From assembly GCF_900177375.1 (NCBI RefSeq), contig NZ_FWZU01000002.1, forward strand, positions 731,596 through 795,595: a stretch of DNA of 64,000 bases. Reading direction: 5' to 3'. Source of the stretch: Desulfovibrio gilichinskyi (GTDB lineage Bacteria > Desulfobacterota > Desulfovibrionia > Desulfovibrionales > Desulfovibrionaceae). Under the pieces are notes generated by a model. The model worked only from the letters and a program-made list of their open reading frames with translations, was not told the origin of the DNA and ran no database searches. This document shows positions 24,712-33,675 of the stretch, piece by piece. The translations under genes were made by a program, and so were the position numbers. How positions within the stretch are numbered: the stretch's first letter is position 1; each line of letters begins with the position of its first letter.

Positions 24712-26252
24712 TACCAGTTGAAGCCGAAGGTTATTGGAGTATTTGTTGACAGAATCTCCCGATCAGGGGTGAACGTTATCTCAAGTGAGGTTGCTCCGTC
24801 ATTTCCATTGTGCGTTGTTATCTGGAGGTCTTGCGGGGCAGGAAAACCTATGGATTGGATAAACAGAGATATAGCTTTGGTAAGATCAGGGACGATATTC
24901 TGAATTTCCTCACGCTGATTTACTGATAAACGAATGAGGAATCCAGTTAGCTGAGATAAAAACATTTTGAATTTGAGCGGACCGCCATCAATGGTTACTG
25001 CTCCGGCAACAAAGGCATGATCTCTGCCTGCGGTGCCTGCCAGTGCGATAATACCTGCTTGTTTAAAGTCGGAAAGTCGCTCTGTGTTAAGCATGATTTC
25101 AAGAGGTGATGGAGATGGTCCGTCTGTAAGCGGAAGTTGTTCAAGACGTATAGAGCCGCGATCACAGAAACGGGTAGGCTGGCCATACTCGGCAACACTG
25201 CGTGAGCATAGTGCTCCAATGGTCCAAGGCGCGCTGATCCATAACGGGTTTTCTTCAGTAAAATTTGTTTTGCTGAAACCTGATTCCGGTTTGTACATAG
25301 GGCGGGCCATGATGCTGCCTATACAGGCCATAACCCATCCTGCTCCGGACCGTTCCACAAGTGTTTTCCACCGTCCGTATTCTGCGCTCTCCAGAAGGGC
25401 GGGGATGTAGCGGACTTTTTTTAATTTATCCCAGCTTTGAATGCCAAAAAAGCTTGGGCTCATGGAAATAACTGCCGGAGCAAGCATCGTTTCAGCAAAA
25501 TCCATGACTCTTTCCAGCTCAGTCATAGCACGCGGTGAACTTGAAATCTCCTTATCAATTAAGATTATGTCCGGAGGAGTCTCGGCCAGTTTTGATTCAA
25601 GTTGATCGAAAACAGGGATGAAATTATTTTTGGAAAATGGAACTAAAGTTAATTTAACACTGGTTTTACAGCCGGATGTAACCTGTCCGGCAAGAAGCTG
25701 CGCTCCGCGCCAAGCTGATTCCATGATACGGAAACTCTTGTCGGTAAAAACGGTCTGTTGAATTTTGCTTAAAATGGAGTTGATTTGTTCTTCAATTCCT
25801 TGTGGTGAGGGTTGTGAGCCGGTTTGCGCTGATGAAGTATCAACCATGGATAAAATGTCATCTATGGCACTGGATTTTTGCTCATGCTTCAGCGGTGCTG
25901 ACTTAGCAGGAATTGTGATCAGACCTGCTGCCATCGGGAAAAGGCTGTCCATATTTTCAGGAGATCCACCTTTTTTTAAGTAGTCTTTTGCATCTTCAAG
26001 TTCTTTTGCAAAGGTAGATATTTGAGGTAAATTTTTCGGTTTGAAATCAGCCATTTTGTGTATGGATACCGTAATCACGCCGCTTGGGCAGATAGTCTTA
26101 TCGGCAGGGATATCAAGAGTCGGAGAGAGCTGGGCAACAGCATCATCAAGGGAGAATGAATCGACTTGCAAAACAGGAGGCGTTTCTGCTTCCAGCGCAG
26201 GAGAAAATTGCCCGATGGCAAGTATTGAAAAAACTGGTGGTTCTATATGCAT
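24711..26252 (-). CDS. TssB-TssC fusion-like sheath paralogue
   Basis: A 513-residue protein whose N-terminal part reads as TssB and whose remainder reads as TssC. Residues 8-20 (FSILAIGQFSPAL) align with the TssB strand LKLLVVGDFTQ, and PPVLQVDSFSLDDAV with the TssB segment DPVNIDKDNFNEVL. MADFKPKNLPQI matches LKDFDPDQILKQV. After a low-complexity linker (about 85-155), FRIMESAWRGAQLLAG matches the TssC segment FQQLESSWRSMKFLVD, and FFGIQSWDKLKKV matches FFGIEKWSELPNL. The final ITFGFNW strand matches TssC FTLSLVG. It is the only minus-strand gene inside the cluster and diverges from tssJ. The similarity is direct reading of the two sets; a role in sheath nucleation, capping or regulation is inference. 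Confidence 0.75.
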   Translation of the reverse strand: MHIEPPVFSILAIGQFSPALEAETPPVLQVDSFSLDDAVAQLSPTLDIPADKTICPSGVITVSIHKMADFKPKNLPQISTFAKELEDAKDYLKKGGSPENMDSLFPMAAGLITIPAKSAPLKHEQKSSAIDDILSMVDTSSAQTGSQPSPQGIEEQINSILSKIQQTVFTDKSFRIMESAWRGAQLLAGQVTSGCKTSVKLTLVPFSKNNFIPVFDQLESKLAETPPDIILIDKEISSSPRAMTELERVMDFAETMLAPAVISMSPSFFGIQSWDKLKKVRYIPALLESAEYGRWKTLVERSGAGWVMACIGSIMARPMYKPESGFSKTNFTEENPLWISAPWTIGALCSRSVAEYGQPTRFCDRGSIRLEQLPLTDGPSPSPLEIMLNTERLSDFKQAGIIALAGTAGRDHAFVAGAVTIDGGPLKFKMFLSQLTGFLIRLSVNQREEIQNIVPDLTKAISLFIQSIGFPAPQDLQITTHNGNDGATSLEITFTPDREILSTNTPITFGFNW

Positions 26253-26449
26253 AATTTCTCCTTGAAAATATTAAGTCGGTTTAATTCTTATAACATTAAC
26301 GTATAATCATAATTATTGAAACAGAACTGTGTTTATAACATAGAATATTATTTAAGGCATCGACAACAAATATATAACTGTGTAATGTTGATATTAATCA
26401 GTCTATTCCTTATCAATTTAGCTAGATAATGCAGTCGGAGGTTCTTTTA

Positions 26450-27031
26450 GTGCATAGCAAATATCTGATTCCGCCAATTCTCCTTCTTCTTTTGCTAACC
26501 GCCGGTGGCTGCGGCGGAGGTAATAAACCTGTCAATCCTACTGAAGTTACAACTCCTGCTTCAAGTCCGGATCAGATTAAGTGGACTTATCAGGTCAATG
26601 CTATCTCTTTTAAACTCGGAGTGGCTAAAGATCTTAACAAGTATGATGATGCTCCGCATACCTTGCTTTTATGCTTTTATCAGCTATCAGATCTCAATAA
26701 ATTTAACGAAATGACAGGGAATCCTGCCGGAATCAGTAAGCTTTTTAACTGCACCAGTTTCGGTCCCTCAGTAACACAGGTAAGACGGGAATTTGTTCAG
26801 CCCGGGACCAATGCCACGATAACCATGGATCGTGCCGAAGGTACAAAATTTGTGGGGGTCGCTGCAGGATACTACAACCTGCAAGGAGACGGGGCAACCA
26901 GAACATGGCAAATCCCCATGGATGTTACAAGTACCGGAATGCTGTGGTGGTCTGATACTTGGTATGCTCCGGCAAAGCTGGATGCGATGATAATACTTGG
27001 ACCAAATGAGATTCAAAAGGTCGGAGAGTAA
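26450..27031 (+). CDS. tssJ: T6SS outer-membrane lipoprotein TssJ
   Basis: A 193-residue lipoprotein. I start it at the GTG at 26450, nine nt after GGAGG, because the upstream ATG at 26429 would place the ribosome binding site inside the gene. The signal peptide has a poly-Leu core and ends in TAGGC, with Cys21 as the lipidated residue. The mature part has the TssJ transthyretin-like pattern (FKLGVAKDLNKYDDAPHTLLLCFYQLSD). TssJ anchors the TssL-TssM membrane complex to the outer membrane. It leads the tssJ-K-L-M unit, with tssK beginning 3 nt later. Confidence 0.9.
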   Translation: MHSKYLIPPILLLLLLTAGGCGGGNKPVNPTEVTTPASSPDQIKWTYQVNAISFKLGVAKDLNKYDDAPHTLLLCFYQLSDLNKFNEMTGNPAGISKLFNCTSFGPSVTQVRREFVQPGTNATITMDRAEGTKFVGVAAGYYNLQGDGATRTWQIPMDVTSTGMLWWSDTWYAPAKLDAMIILGPNEIQKVGE

Positions 27032-27034
27032 CCT

Positions 27035-28414
27035 GTGTACGCGAATAAACCTCTTTTTTGGCATCAGGGACTGTTTTTACAGCCCCAGCATTTTCAACTG
27101 GCAGACTTGCACCAGCTTCATCGCTTGCGTGCTCTGCGTGAATTCGGGCAACCATATTTCTGGGGGCTGACAAAGCTTGATATCCGTGAAGGTGCACTGG
27201 AACGGCGTAATCTGGAAGTGACAGGCGTGGAAGTCCTTTTCGATGACGGTAATTTCGTTTCATTTCCAGGAAATGCAATGCTCGAACCGCGTTCCTTTGA
27301 CAAAGTCTGGCAGGACGGTGAGAAACCGTTTATGGTCTATCTAGGGTTAAAAAAATGGAGCAATGAGGGAGGTAATGTAACGCTTACTGATGATGATACT
27401 ACCATCAGCAATACGATGTTTGCAGTATCTCCTGATCCTGAAGAACTGCCTGATTTACTCGGGAACGGTCCTGTAGGGCAGATCAAGCCTATGCGGTACG
27501 TTTTGCGCCTTTTCTGGGAGACAGAGCTTGATGATCTTGGAGCTTATACTATAATTCCGCTCGGCAGGTTGATGCTTGATCTTGAACAGGTCCGTCTGGA
27601 CGAAAGCTTTATCCCTCCGGCTTTGACTTTAGACTCTTCTGAATATCTTACCAATGTTTTCAAAGATATAAGCGATCAGGTCGCCTCACGCAGTCGCAGG
27701 CTTGAACAATATAAAAGCCCCGGCGGGCTTGGGTCCGGTGATCTGGACTTTACTTCCACTGTCTTTTTGCTGGCTTTGCGTACGCTCAACCGCTACGCGC
27801 CCATGCTTAAACACTTTGTAGAAGCTCCACATATTCATCCATGGAAAGCTTTTGGTTTGCTGCGTCAGATTATAGGGGAGCTTTCATCTTTCTCGCGTGA
27901 TATTTCGTCTCTCGGTGAAGGGGCGCACGGCGAAAAACTTCTGCCTGATTATGACCATGAAAACATCGGTCCCTGTTTCGAGGCTGCGCGTGATATAATA
28001 TCCCATATTCTCGACAGCCTCACAGCCGGACCTGAATTCATGAGTCAGTTCACCTTTGAAGATCCATATTTTACAGCAGAATTGCCTGATAGAGCTTTCG
28101 GCGCCGGAAATACCTTCTGGCTCTTGGTGCGTACTGATGAACCGGAAAAGGCTATGCCTGAACTGCTAAAAATTGCCAAGCTTTCTGCCACAAAGGGTAT
28201 GAGTACACTGCTGTCCAGAGCTGTTAACGGCATCGGTATGACTCCGGTAGATAATCCTCCTCCGGGATTGCCGAGAACTAAGGGGGCCCTGTGTTTCCGC
28301 ATAGATACGGAATCCTCTTTATGGGATGAAGTACAAAGATCCGGCAGTATTTCTTTATACTGGGATTCTGCTCCAAGAGAAATGATGGCCTATATCGCAG
28401 CAATGAGAGGGTAG
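27035..28414 (+). CDS. tssK: T6SS baseplate-membrane connector TssK
   Basis: A 459-residue TssK. The start PLFWHQGLFLQPQHFQ is the most conserved part of the family and is exact here. GTG start with GGAGAG upstream. Other family features are the DLEQVRLDESFIPPAL segment and the C-terminal LYWDSAPREMMAYIA. TssK trimers join the baseplate wedges to the TssL-TssM membrane complex. It is immediately followed by tssL without a gap. Confidence 0.95.
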   Translation: MYANKPLFWHQGLFLQPQHFQLADLHQLHRLRALREFGQPYFWGLTKLDIREGALERRNLEVTGVEVLFDDGNFVSFPGNAMLEPRSFDKVWQDGEKPFMVYLGLKKWSNEGGNVTLTDDDTTISNTMFAVSPDPEELPDLLGNGPVGQIKPMRYVLRLFWETELDDLGAYTIIPLGRLMLDLEQVRLDESFIPPALTLDSSEYLTNVFKDISDQVASRSRRLEQYKSPGGLGSGDLDFTSTVFLLALRTLNRYAPMLKHFVEAPHIHPWKAFGLLRQIIGELSSFSRDISSLGEGAHGEKLLPDYDHENIGPCFEAARDIISHILDSLTAGPEFMSQFTFEDPYFTAELPDRAFGAGNTFWLLVRTDEPEKAMPELLKIAKLSATKGMSTLLSRAVNGIGMTPVDNPPPGLPRTKGALCFRIDTESSLWDEVQRSGSISLYWDSAPREMMAYIAAMRG

Positions 28415-29170
28415 ATGATTATGCATCTGTCTGATTGTTTTCTAGAACTGTTTACCTTTGTCCGCTTCCTGACTGATTCGTCATATAAAATTGAAGCAGA
28501 CTATGAAGTCGTGCGCAAAGATTTTTCTCTACTGCTGGATCGCGTTGAGAGTAAGGGGCGAGAAGGTAAATTCAGTGATGAGCAATTTGATAATGCCCGT
28601 TTTGCCGTTTTCGCATGGGCTGACGAAGCTATTCTCTGTTCATCATGGCCAGGAGCAAAAGACTGGCTTAAACATACGCTTCAGCGTGAATATTATGGAA
28701 CATCCAGTGCAGGAGAAGAGTTTTTTGAGCGGCTTAATTTGTTGCTTGGCGAAAGAAAAACTCCACTTGATGAAAGTCTTTTTGTCGATTGCGATTGCGA
28801 TAAAGATTCGGAAAAGAGTTCTCCGGTTGAAGAAAATAAAAGCTATAATTTAGAAATTTTGGAAGTTTATGCTCTATGCCTTTCGCTTGGTTATTCCGGT
28901 ATTTACTTTAGTGATCATGAATCAGATCGGCTGACGAGACTGAGGGAGGACTGTGTAAAACGCATTGTGGACGGGCAAGGCGACTTCCAACTTTCCGCTT
29001 TTCCGGACTCATACGGCACAAAGAAAATGTCTAAGCACAATGGTCTTTACGGGCGTGTTTTTGAACCTCTTTCAATCGTATTTTTAATTCTTCCCCTGCT
29101 GGTCCTGGCTGGAGTGTATTTTGCCTATCTGGGCTTGCTTGAAAACAGTCTGCAACTTTGGTTGGGCTGA
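28415..29170 (+). CDS. tssL: T6SS inner-membrane protein TssL (DotU family)
   Basis: A 251-residue DotU-type protein. The cytosolic hook domain shows DCFLELFTFVRFLTDS at the start, FAVFAWADEAILCSSWPGA and YGTSSAGEEFFERL, all diagnostic for DotU/TssL. A single transmembrane segment lies at about 212-235 (LSIVFLILPLLVLAGVYFAY) and only a short tail follows. There is no peptidoglycan-binding extension. An acidic insertion (DCDCDKDSEKSS) is unusual but lies in a variable loop. TssL works with TssM as the inner-membrane part of the complex. Confidence 0.92.
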   Translation: MIMHLSDCFLELFTFVRFLTDSSYKIEADYEVVRKDFSLLLDRVESKGREGKFSDEQFDNARFAVFAWADEAILCSSWPGAKDWLKHTLQREYYGTSSAGEEFFERLNLLLGERKTPLDESLFVDCDCDKDSEKSSPVEENKSYNLEILEVYALCLSLGYSGIYFSDHESDRLTRLREDCVKRIVDGQGDFQLSAFPDSYGTKKMSKHNGLYGRVFEPLSIVFLILPLLVLAGVYFAYLGLLENSLQLWLG

Positions 29171-29203
29171 TTATTAAGAACTGACAATGCAGATGTGGAA
29201 CGC

Positions 29204-32200
29204 ATGAAGAAATTAATTCTCTCGATACTGAAAACTATATTCCTTATATTACTGTTCGCTGCGGCTGCGTTCGGTTCCTATGCTCTTGTCAATTACAAGG
29301 GGTGGCCGTGGTGGGCCGGAGCCTGTCTGTTCGGCGGTTTTGTAGGGGCAATCGTGGCGGTTCTTTTCATCCGCAAATGGTTTCTGCGCAGACGTGAGAG
29401 AAAATTTGTTAAGCGTATTGTAGATCAGGATAATTCCGCCATTGCCGCGGCTCCTTTACATGAGCGGTCACAGCTTCAGGAATTGCAGACCAGATGGATG
29501 GCGGCTGTAGATCTTCTTAGAAATTCTGAACTGCGTAAACGCGGTAATCCACTTTACGTTCTGCCGTGGTATATGGTCTTCGGTGAATCTGATTCCGGAA
29601 AAACTACAGCGGTGGCCAGCAGCCGGCTTACAACAATTCTTACTGACGTCGGCCCTGTTCCCGGTGTTTCCGCTACAAGAAATTGCGATTGGTGGTTTTT
29701 TGAAGAAGCCATAATTCTCGATACCGCAGGTCGTTACGCTATACCCCTTGATGAATCACGTGATAAGGAAGAGTGGGAAAAATTCCTTACACTTTTGGTT
29801 AAGTATCGTAAGAAAGAGCCTCTCAACGGATTAATAATAACTCTTCCGGCTGATCAACTGCTTTCCGGTGATGAAGATTCTCTTGGCAAATACGGGCGCA
29901 GTCTCAGGCGGCGTATTAATGAGATTATGAGGGTGCTTGGAGCTAAATTTCCGGTTTATGTTTTAGTTACTAAAATCGATCTGATTTTCGGCCTTAAGGG
30001 ATTAGTTGAAGTCTTGCCGGAAGAAACTCTTTCTCAGGCTATGGGACTGATCAATGAATCCATGGGGACAGACCCTGAAGAATTTGTGGAAAAAGCTGTA
30101 TCCAGTCTTACAGAGCGGCTTCGCGAACTTAGGCTTTTGCTAATTGACGGTAAAAGTCATTTTGATCCCGCTTTTCTCCTTTTTGCTGCCGAACTTGATA
30201 GACTCTCTCTAAGGTTAAAAGCTTTTGCCGCTGGAACATTTGAAGATAATCCTTATCAGGAACAGCCACTGTTCCGGGGAATGTTTTTCTCAAGCGGTGA
30301 ACAGAGCGGTGAACAATCCTCAGAATTCCTCAGCGGACTTGATTCGTTAAAGGGGATTGAACCGAATCTTCCTGAAACAGCAAAGGGTATTTTCCTGCAC
30401 GATTTTTTTTCTAAAGTACTGCCGCGAGATCGTAATCTGTTCACTCCTATTATGGAATTTTTGAAATGGAAACTTTTTACCCGTAACCTCGGTATGGCCG
30501 GATGGTTGTTGTTATTGTTTTTTGTATGCGGGCTTTTCAGCCTTTCATATATCAGTAACAAGCAGGCTATGGATGATCTTTTTTTTGCATTTCCCACGCA
30601 ACCGGCATTTTCGAATAATACAGATACGCATATTGTTGAGTTTGATGTTTTCAGGGAAAAGATTGCCAAATTGCATGAACTGAACTCCAATTGGTGGGTC
30701 CCCCGCATGGGACTTGAGGTCAGTAGCGAGGCGGAACTTAAGGTTAAGGAAGTTTACTGCAAAGATTTTAAAGAAATAATTCTCGACCCAGCTGATAAAG
30801 CTTTGGAAAAGGCTGTCGGCAGACTGAGTATGCATTCATCAGAACTTCTTACCAGTGATTATGTAAAACTTTTAGTTTGGCGCATTGAACTTCTTGAGGA
30901 TCGTCTTGCCGGCGGCGGGCAAGAATCTTTTTCTGCTTTTGATCTGCCCTCCGGTAGAGCTATGACTGATATTGTCACTGGTTTTAATACTGATTTGATG
31001 AAATTTTATGGGCAGACTTACAGATCATATCTGGACTGGACTGATAAAACGGAACCTCTTGAGGAACAGAAGTTGATGCTGCAAGCTCAATTGGGACGAG
31101 TTTTCAGTTTTAAGGGAGCTGATTTCAGATGGTTGGTAGACTGGGTAAACGATAACCCGAATATGCAATCTGTTACTCTGCGCGATTTTTGGGGCGGCCC
31201 TAATCTGCAATTTGAAAATGAAGTAATCGTAGAACCTGCCTATACTCAAAACGGGCGCAAAGAACTGCAAGATTTTCTTATGGAACTACGGCAAGCCATG
31301 CCGAAGGTCGGCGACTTTGATAAACGGGAAAAAGCGTTCTGGGCTTGGTACGCCGAGCAGTATTATAAAACATGGTATGACTTTGCGGAACATTTCGGTG
31401 AAGGAGAGAGACAGCTCCTGACCAAGGATGATTATCGCACGATGTCAGCTAAAATGGCTCTTCCTGATAATCCGTATTTCAGCTTGTTAACACGCATGAA
31501 GGACGAGTTTAAACCGGTCAAAGATATTATTCCTACTCCTAAATGGGTGAATCTGGTTTTTTCTTTCAATATTGTTTTGTCACAGTATGAAGCTGGAAAA
31601 AATGCAGGTGTAGAAGCTTCATCGCAGAAGGCTCAGGATTCTTTAAGTAAGCTCATGACTGATTTGGGTGGAAGGATGGCAACGCGCATAGAAGAGCGGC
31701 TTGAGATGGCTAAAAAACTTGATGCCTATATGGGTGTATTAAAGGATGTTTCCGCTTTCGCCGGTACTCAGGAAACTGCTTTTAAAAGTGCCGCAGCTCT
31801 TTATCCCGGCACTGGCGGAACAGCGGCTTCTCCGGCAAGCGGAGCAGGTGCTGTTCAAAAGAATCCAGTTGATGTGGCAACTCAGGCTATGGCGGATCTT
31901 AAGTCTCGCCTGAGTGATATAGGACCGGGGTCTGAAGAATTCTGGCAACTTGTGAGAGGACCGCTTGATTTTATTATTTACGTGGTCACTATGGAAGCTT
32001 CCTGCGAATTGCAGCAATTATGGGAAGGTAATGTTTTAGCTGAAACAGCACATATTCCTGATGACAAATTGGGAGAGAATCTTTTTGGAAAAACGGGAAT
32101 AGTAAATAAATTTACCGATGGTTCCGCAAAACCTTTCTTGACCCGCGGAGTTCATGGTTGGCAGGGTCGAAGCTGGCTTGGAATAACATTCCCGTTCAGG

Positions 32201-32695
32201 GATGAGTTCTTCACTTTCCTTAATTCCGGAGCATGGTCCAGTCAGGCCGTTCAACCGCAATACAAAGTGGATCTTTCCACTCTGCCGACAACAGTTAATG
32301 CCAACGCAACTCAGGAACCGTTTGCTACTATATTGACTGTGGAATGCGGCTCTGGTCAGCAGGTTTTGTCTAATTACAATTACGCCTCGGAAATGTCGTT
32401 TGTGTGGAAGCCTGACAGCTGCGGAACAACGACTTTGACTATTCAGTTCCGGGGTATCAATCTTACCCGTACTTATGAAGGTAAGCTTGGTTTTGCTAAA
32501 TTCCTTAAGGAATTCCGTAGCGGCGTTAAGGTGTTTACTTCCGAAGATTTTCCGGATCAGGAAAAGGGACTTACCGGACTCGGCATAAAAGATATTACCG
32601 TAGGCTATACTTTCAGCGGAGCTGCTCCTGTTATTGAATTACTGAAGATTAAGCCTCTGAATGTCCCGGATATCATTACTGAGTGCTGGGAATGA
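29204..32695 (+). CDS. tssM: T6SS inner-membrane protein TssM (IcmF family)
   Basis: A large IcmF protein of 1163 residues from the ATG at 29204 (a GTG three codons upstream is an alternative). Two membrane segments lie in the first 55 residues. The cytosolic NTPase-like domain has Walker A GESDSGKTT near residue 126 and LDTAGRYA shortly after. A third membrane segment at about 430-455 (AGWLLLLFFVCGLFSLSYI) leads into a periplasmic region of about 700 residues ending in a beta-rich domain that contacts TssJ. The Walker motif is intact, so nucleotide binding is plausible. It is followed by an AMIN-like gene after 27 nt. Confidence 0.94.
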   Translation: MKKLILSILKTIFLILLFAAAAFGSYALVNYKGWPWWAGACLFGGFVGAIVAVLFIRKWFLRRRERKFVKRIVDQDNSAIAAAPLHERSQLQELQTRWMAAVDLLRNSELRKRGNPLYVLPWYMVFGESDSGKTTAVASSRLTTILTDVGPVPGVSATRNCDWWFFEEAIILDTAGRYAIPLDESRDKEEWEKFLTLLVKYRKKEPLNGLIITLPADQLLSGDEDSLGKYGRSLRRRINEIMRVLGAKFPVYVLVTKIDLIFGLKGLVEVLPEETLSQAMGLINESMGTDPEEFVEKAVSSLTERLRELRLLLIDGKSHFDPAFLLFAAELDRLSLRLKAFAAGTFEDNPYQEQPLFRGMFFSSGEQSGEQSSEFLSGLDSLKGIEPNLPETAKGIFLHDFFSKVLPRDRNLFTPIMEFLKWKLFTRNLGMAGWLLLLFFVCGLFSLSYISNKQAMDDLFFAFPTQPAFSNNTDTHIVEFDVFREKIAKLHELNSNWWVPRMGLEVSSEAELKVKEVYCKDFKEIILDPADKALEKAVGRLSMHSSELLTSDYVKLLVWRIELLEDRLAGGGQESFSAFDLPSGRAMTDIVTGFNTDLMKFYGQTYRSYLDWTDKTEPLEEQKLMLQAQLGRVFSFKGADFRWLVDWVNDNPNMQSVTLRDFWGGPNLQFENEVIVEPAYTQNGRKELQDFLMELRQAMPKVGDFDKREKAFWAWYAEQYYKTWYDFAEHFGEGERQLLTKDDYRTMSAKMALPDNPYFSLLTRMKDEFKPVKDIIPTPKWVNLVFSFNIVLSQYEAGKNAGVEASSQKAQDSLSKLMTDLGGRMATRIEERLEMAKKLDAYMGVLKDVSAFAGTQETAFKSAAALYPGTGGTAASPASGAGAVQKNPVDVATQAMADLKSRLSDIGPGSEEFWQLVRGPLDFIIYVVTMEASCELQQLWEGNVLAETAHIPDDKLGENLFGKTGIVNKFTDGSAKPFLTRGVHGWQGRSWLGITFPFRDEFFTFLNSGAWSSQAVQPQYKVDLSTLPTTVNANATQEPFATILTVECGSGQQVLSNYNYASEMSFVWKPDSCGTTTLTIQFRGINLTRTYEGKLGFAKFLKEFRSGVKVFTSEDFPDQEKGLTGLGIKDITVGYTFSGAAPVIELLKIKPLNVPDIITECWE

Positions 32696-32722
32696 TAGAC
32701 AGCAATTATATGGAGTTACGAC

Positions 32723-33484
32723 GTGCTTAAAATATTCTACCGGAAATTTTACATCCTGCTTTTCCTGATTTGGCTGTTAGCCATTGCGGGGATATTTATT
32801 TTTTCCGTGTGGGGTGATTTTGGTACATTTGTGAATGATTTCGGCAAAATAATACGGACCGAAAAAGCTGAGATCCGTGCCGAGTTTATGGTTAAGAATG
32901 GGACCGACACAGCAGGAAATCAGACTGGAATGGTGCGCAGCACTAATGGGTCCGGTGATCATGGAATTGGAAATTATGTTCGCCGTAATGTTGTTCATGA
33001 CGTCCGTGTTGTAGAAAAAGACGTTCGTGTTGTAGAAAAAGATGTGGAAGCATTTTTAGGTGATAAAAAAACTGCACCTGCTCCTTTAGCTCCTAAGAAA
33101 GTTATTAAGCCACCTGTTAAGAAAGAGATTCCGCTTAAACCGTCCGGCGAAGTGAATGTTGTTAATAAAATAACATTTATTCCTCGCGATGACAGTTTTC
33201 TTGCTAGGTTGGAAACAGCTGAAAAAGCAGGCAGGATAACCCATTTCTGGATGGCAAAGCCGACACGTTTGGTTGTGGACCTGCGCGGTGAATGGAAAAA
33301 AGATATCCGAAATGTTTATCGCTTTAAGGGTAATTTTATTAATAAAATTATTGTAGGTATACATCCTGATCGCTTGCGGCTTGTATTTTTATTTACCGAA
33401 ATAGATATAGCAAAGGGAGACAGCCCCGCTATAGCCATCACTCCGGAAGGACTCGATATTATAGTTGATAATCCGGCAAAATAA
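32723..33484 (+). CDS. Membrane-anchored AMIN-like protein ending the T6SS cluster
   Basis: A 253-residue protein with a GTG start. One membrane segment lies at residues 8-29 (YILLFLIWLLAIAGIFIFSVW). A low-complexity periplasmic region follows, with a tandem repeat DVRVVEKDVRVVEKDV near residue 95 and a Pro/Lys-rich linker. The C-terminal domain from about 155 (FLARLETAEKAGRITHFWMAKPTRLVVDLRGEW) resembles AMIN domains, which bind peptidoglycan or direct proteins to the envelope. Placed 27 nt after tssM and before a terminator, it is probably part of the tssJKLM operon. It could supply the cell-wall attachment that this TssL lacks; that role is inference. Confidence 0.7.
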   Translation: MLKIFYRKFYILLFLIWLLAIAGIFIFSVWGDFGTFVNDFGKIIRTEKAEIRAEFMVKNGTDTAGNQTGMVRSTNGSGDHGIGNYVRRNVVHDVRVVEKDVRVVEKDVEAFLGDKKTAPAPLAPKKVIKPPVKKEIPLKPSGEVNVVNKITFIPRDDSFLARLETAEKAGRITHFWMAKPTRLVVDLRGEWKKDIRNVYRFKGNFINKIIVGIHPDRLRLVFLFTEIDIAKGDSPAIAITPEGLDIIVDNPAK

Positions 33485-33509
33485 AAAATAGCTTTTCTAT
33501 GTATAGTGA

Positions 33510-33545
33510 AATCGGTTAATTGCGTTGCAGTTAGCCGATTTTTTA
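33510..33545 (+). terminator. Intrinsic terminator closing the T6SS cluster
   Basis: AATCGGTTAA (33510-33519) pairs with TTAGCCGATT (33531-33540), one G-U pair, followed by a T-run. It lies 26 nt after the last T6SS gene. Confidence 0.8.
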
Positions 33546-33675
33546 TTATGGTTATATCAGGCTAAGAGACCGCGCCGACTTACTTTCCAAATAATTGGAG
33601 ATGGAGAGCGAAACAATTATGTGCTATAGAAAAGTTGCGCAGTTAATTGAACATAGCTGATTCATAGGAGAAATA

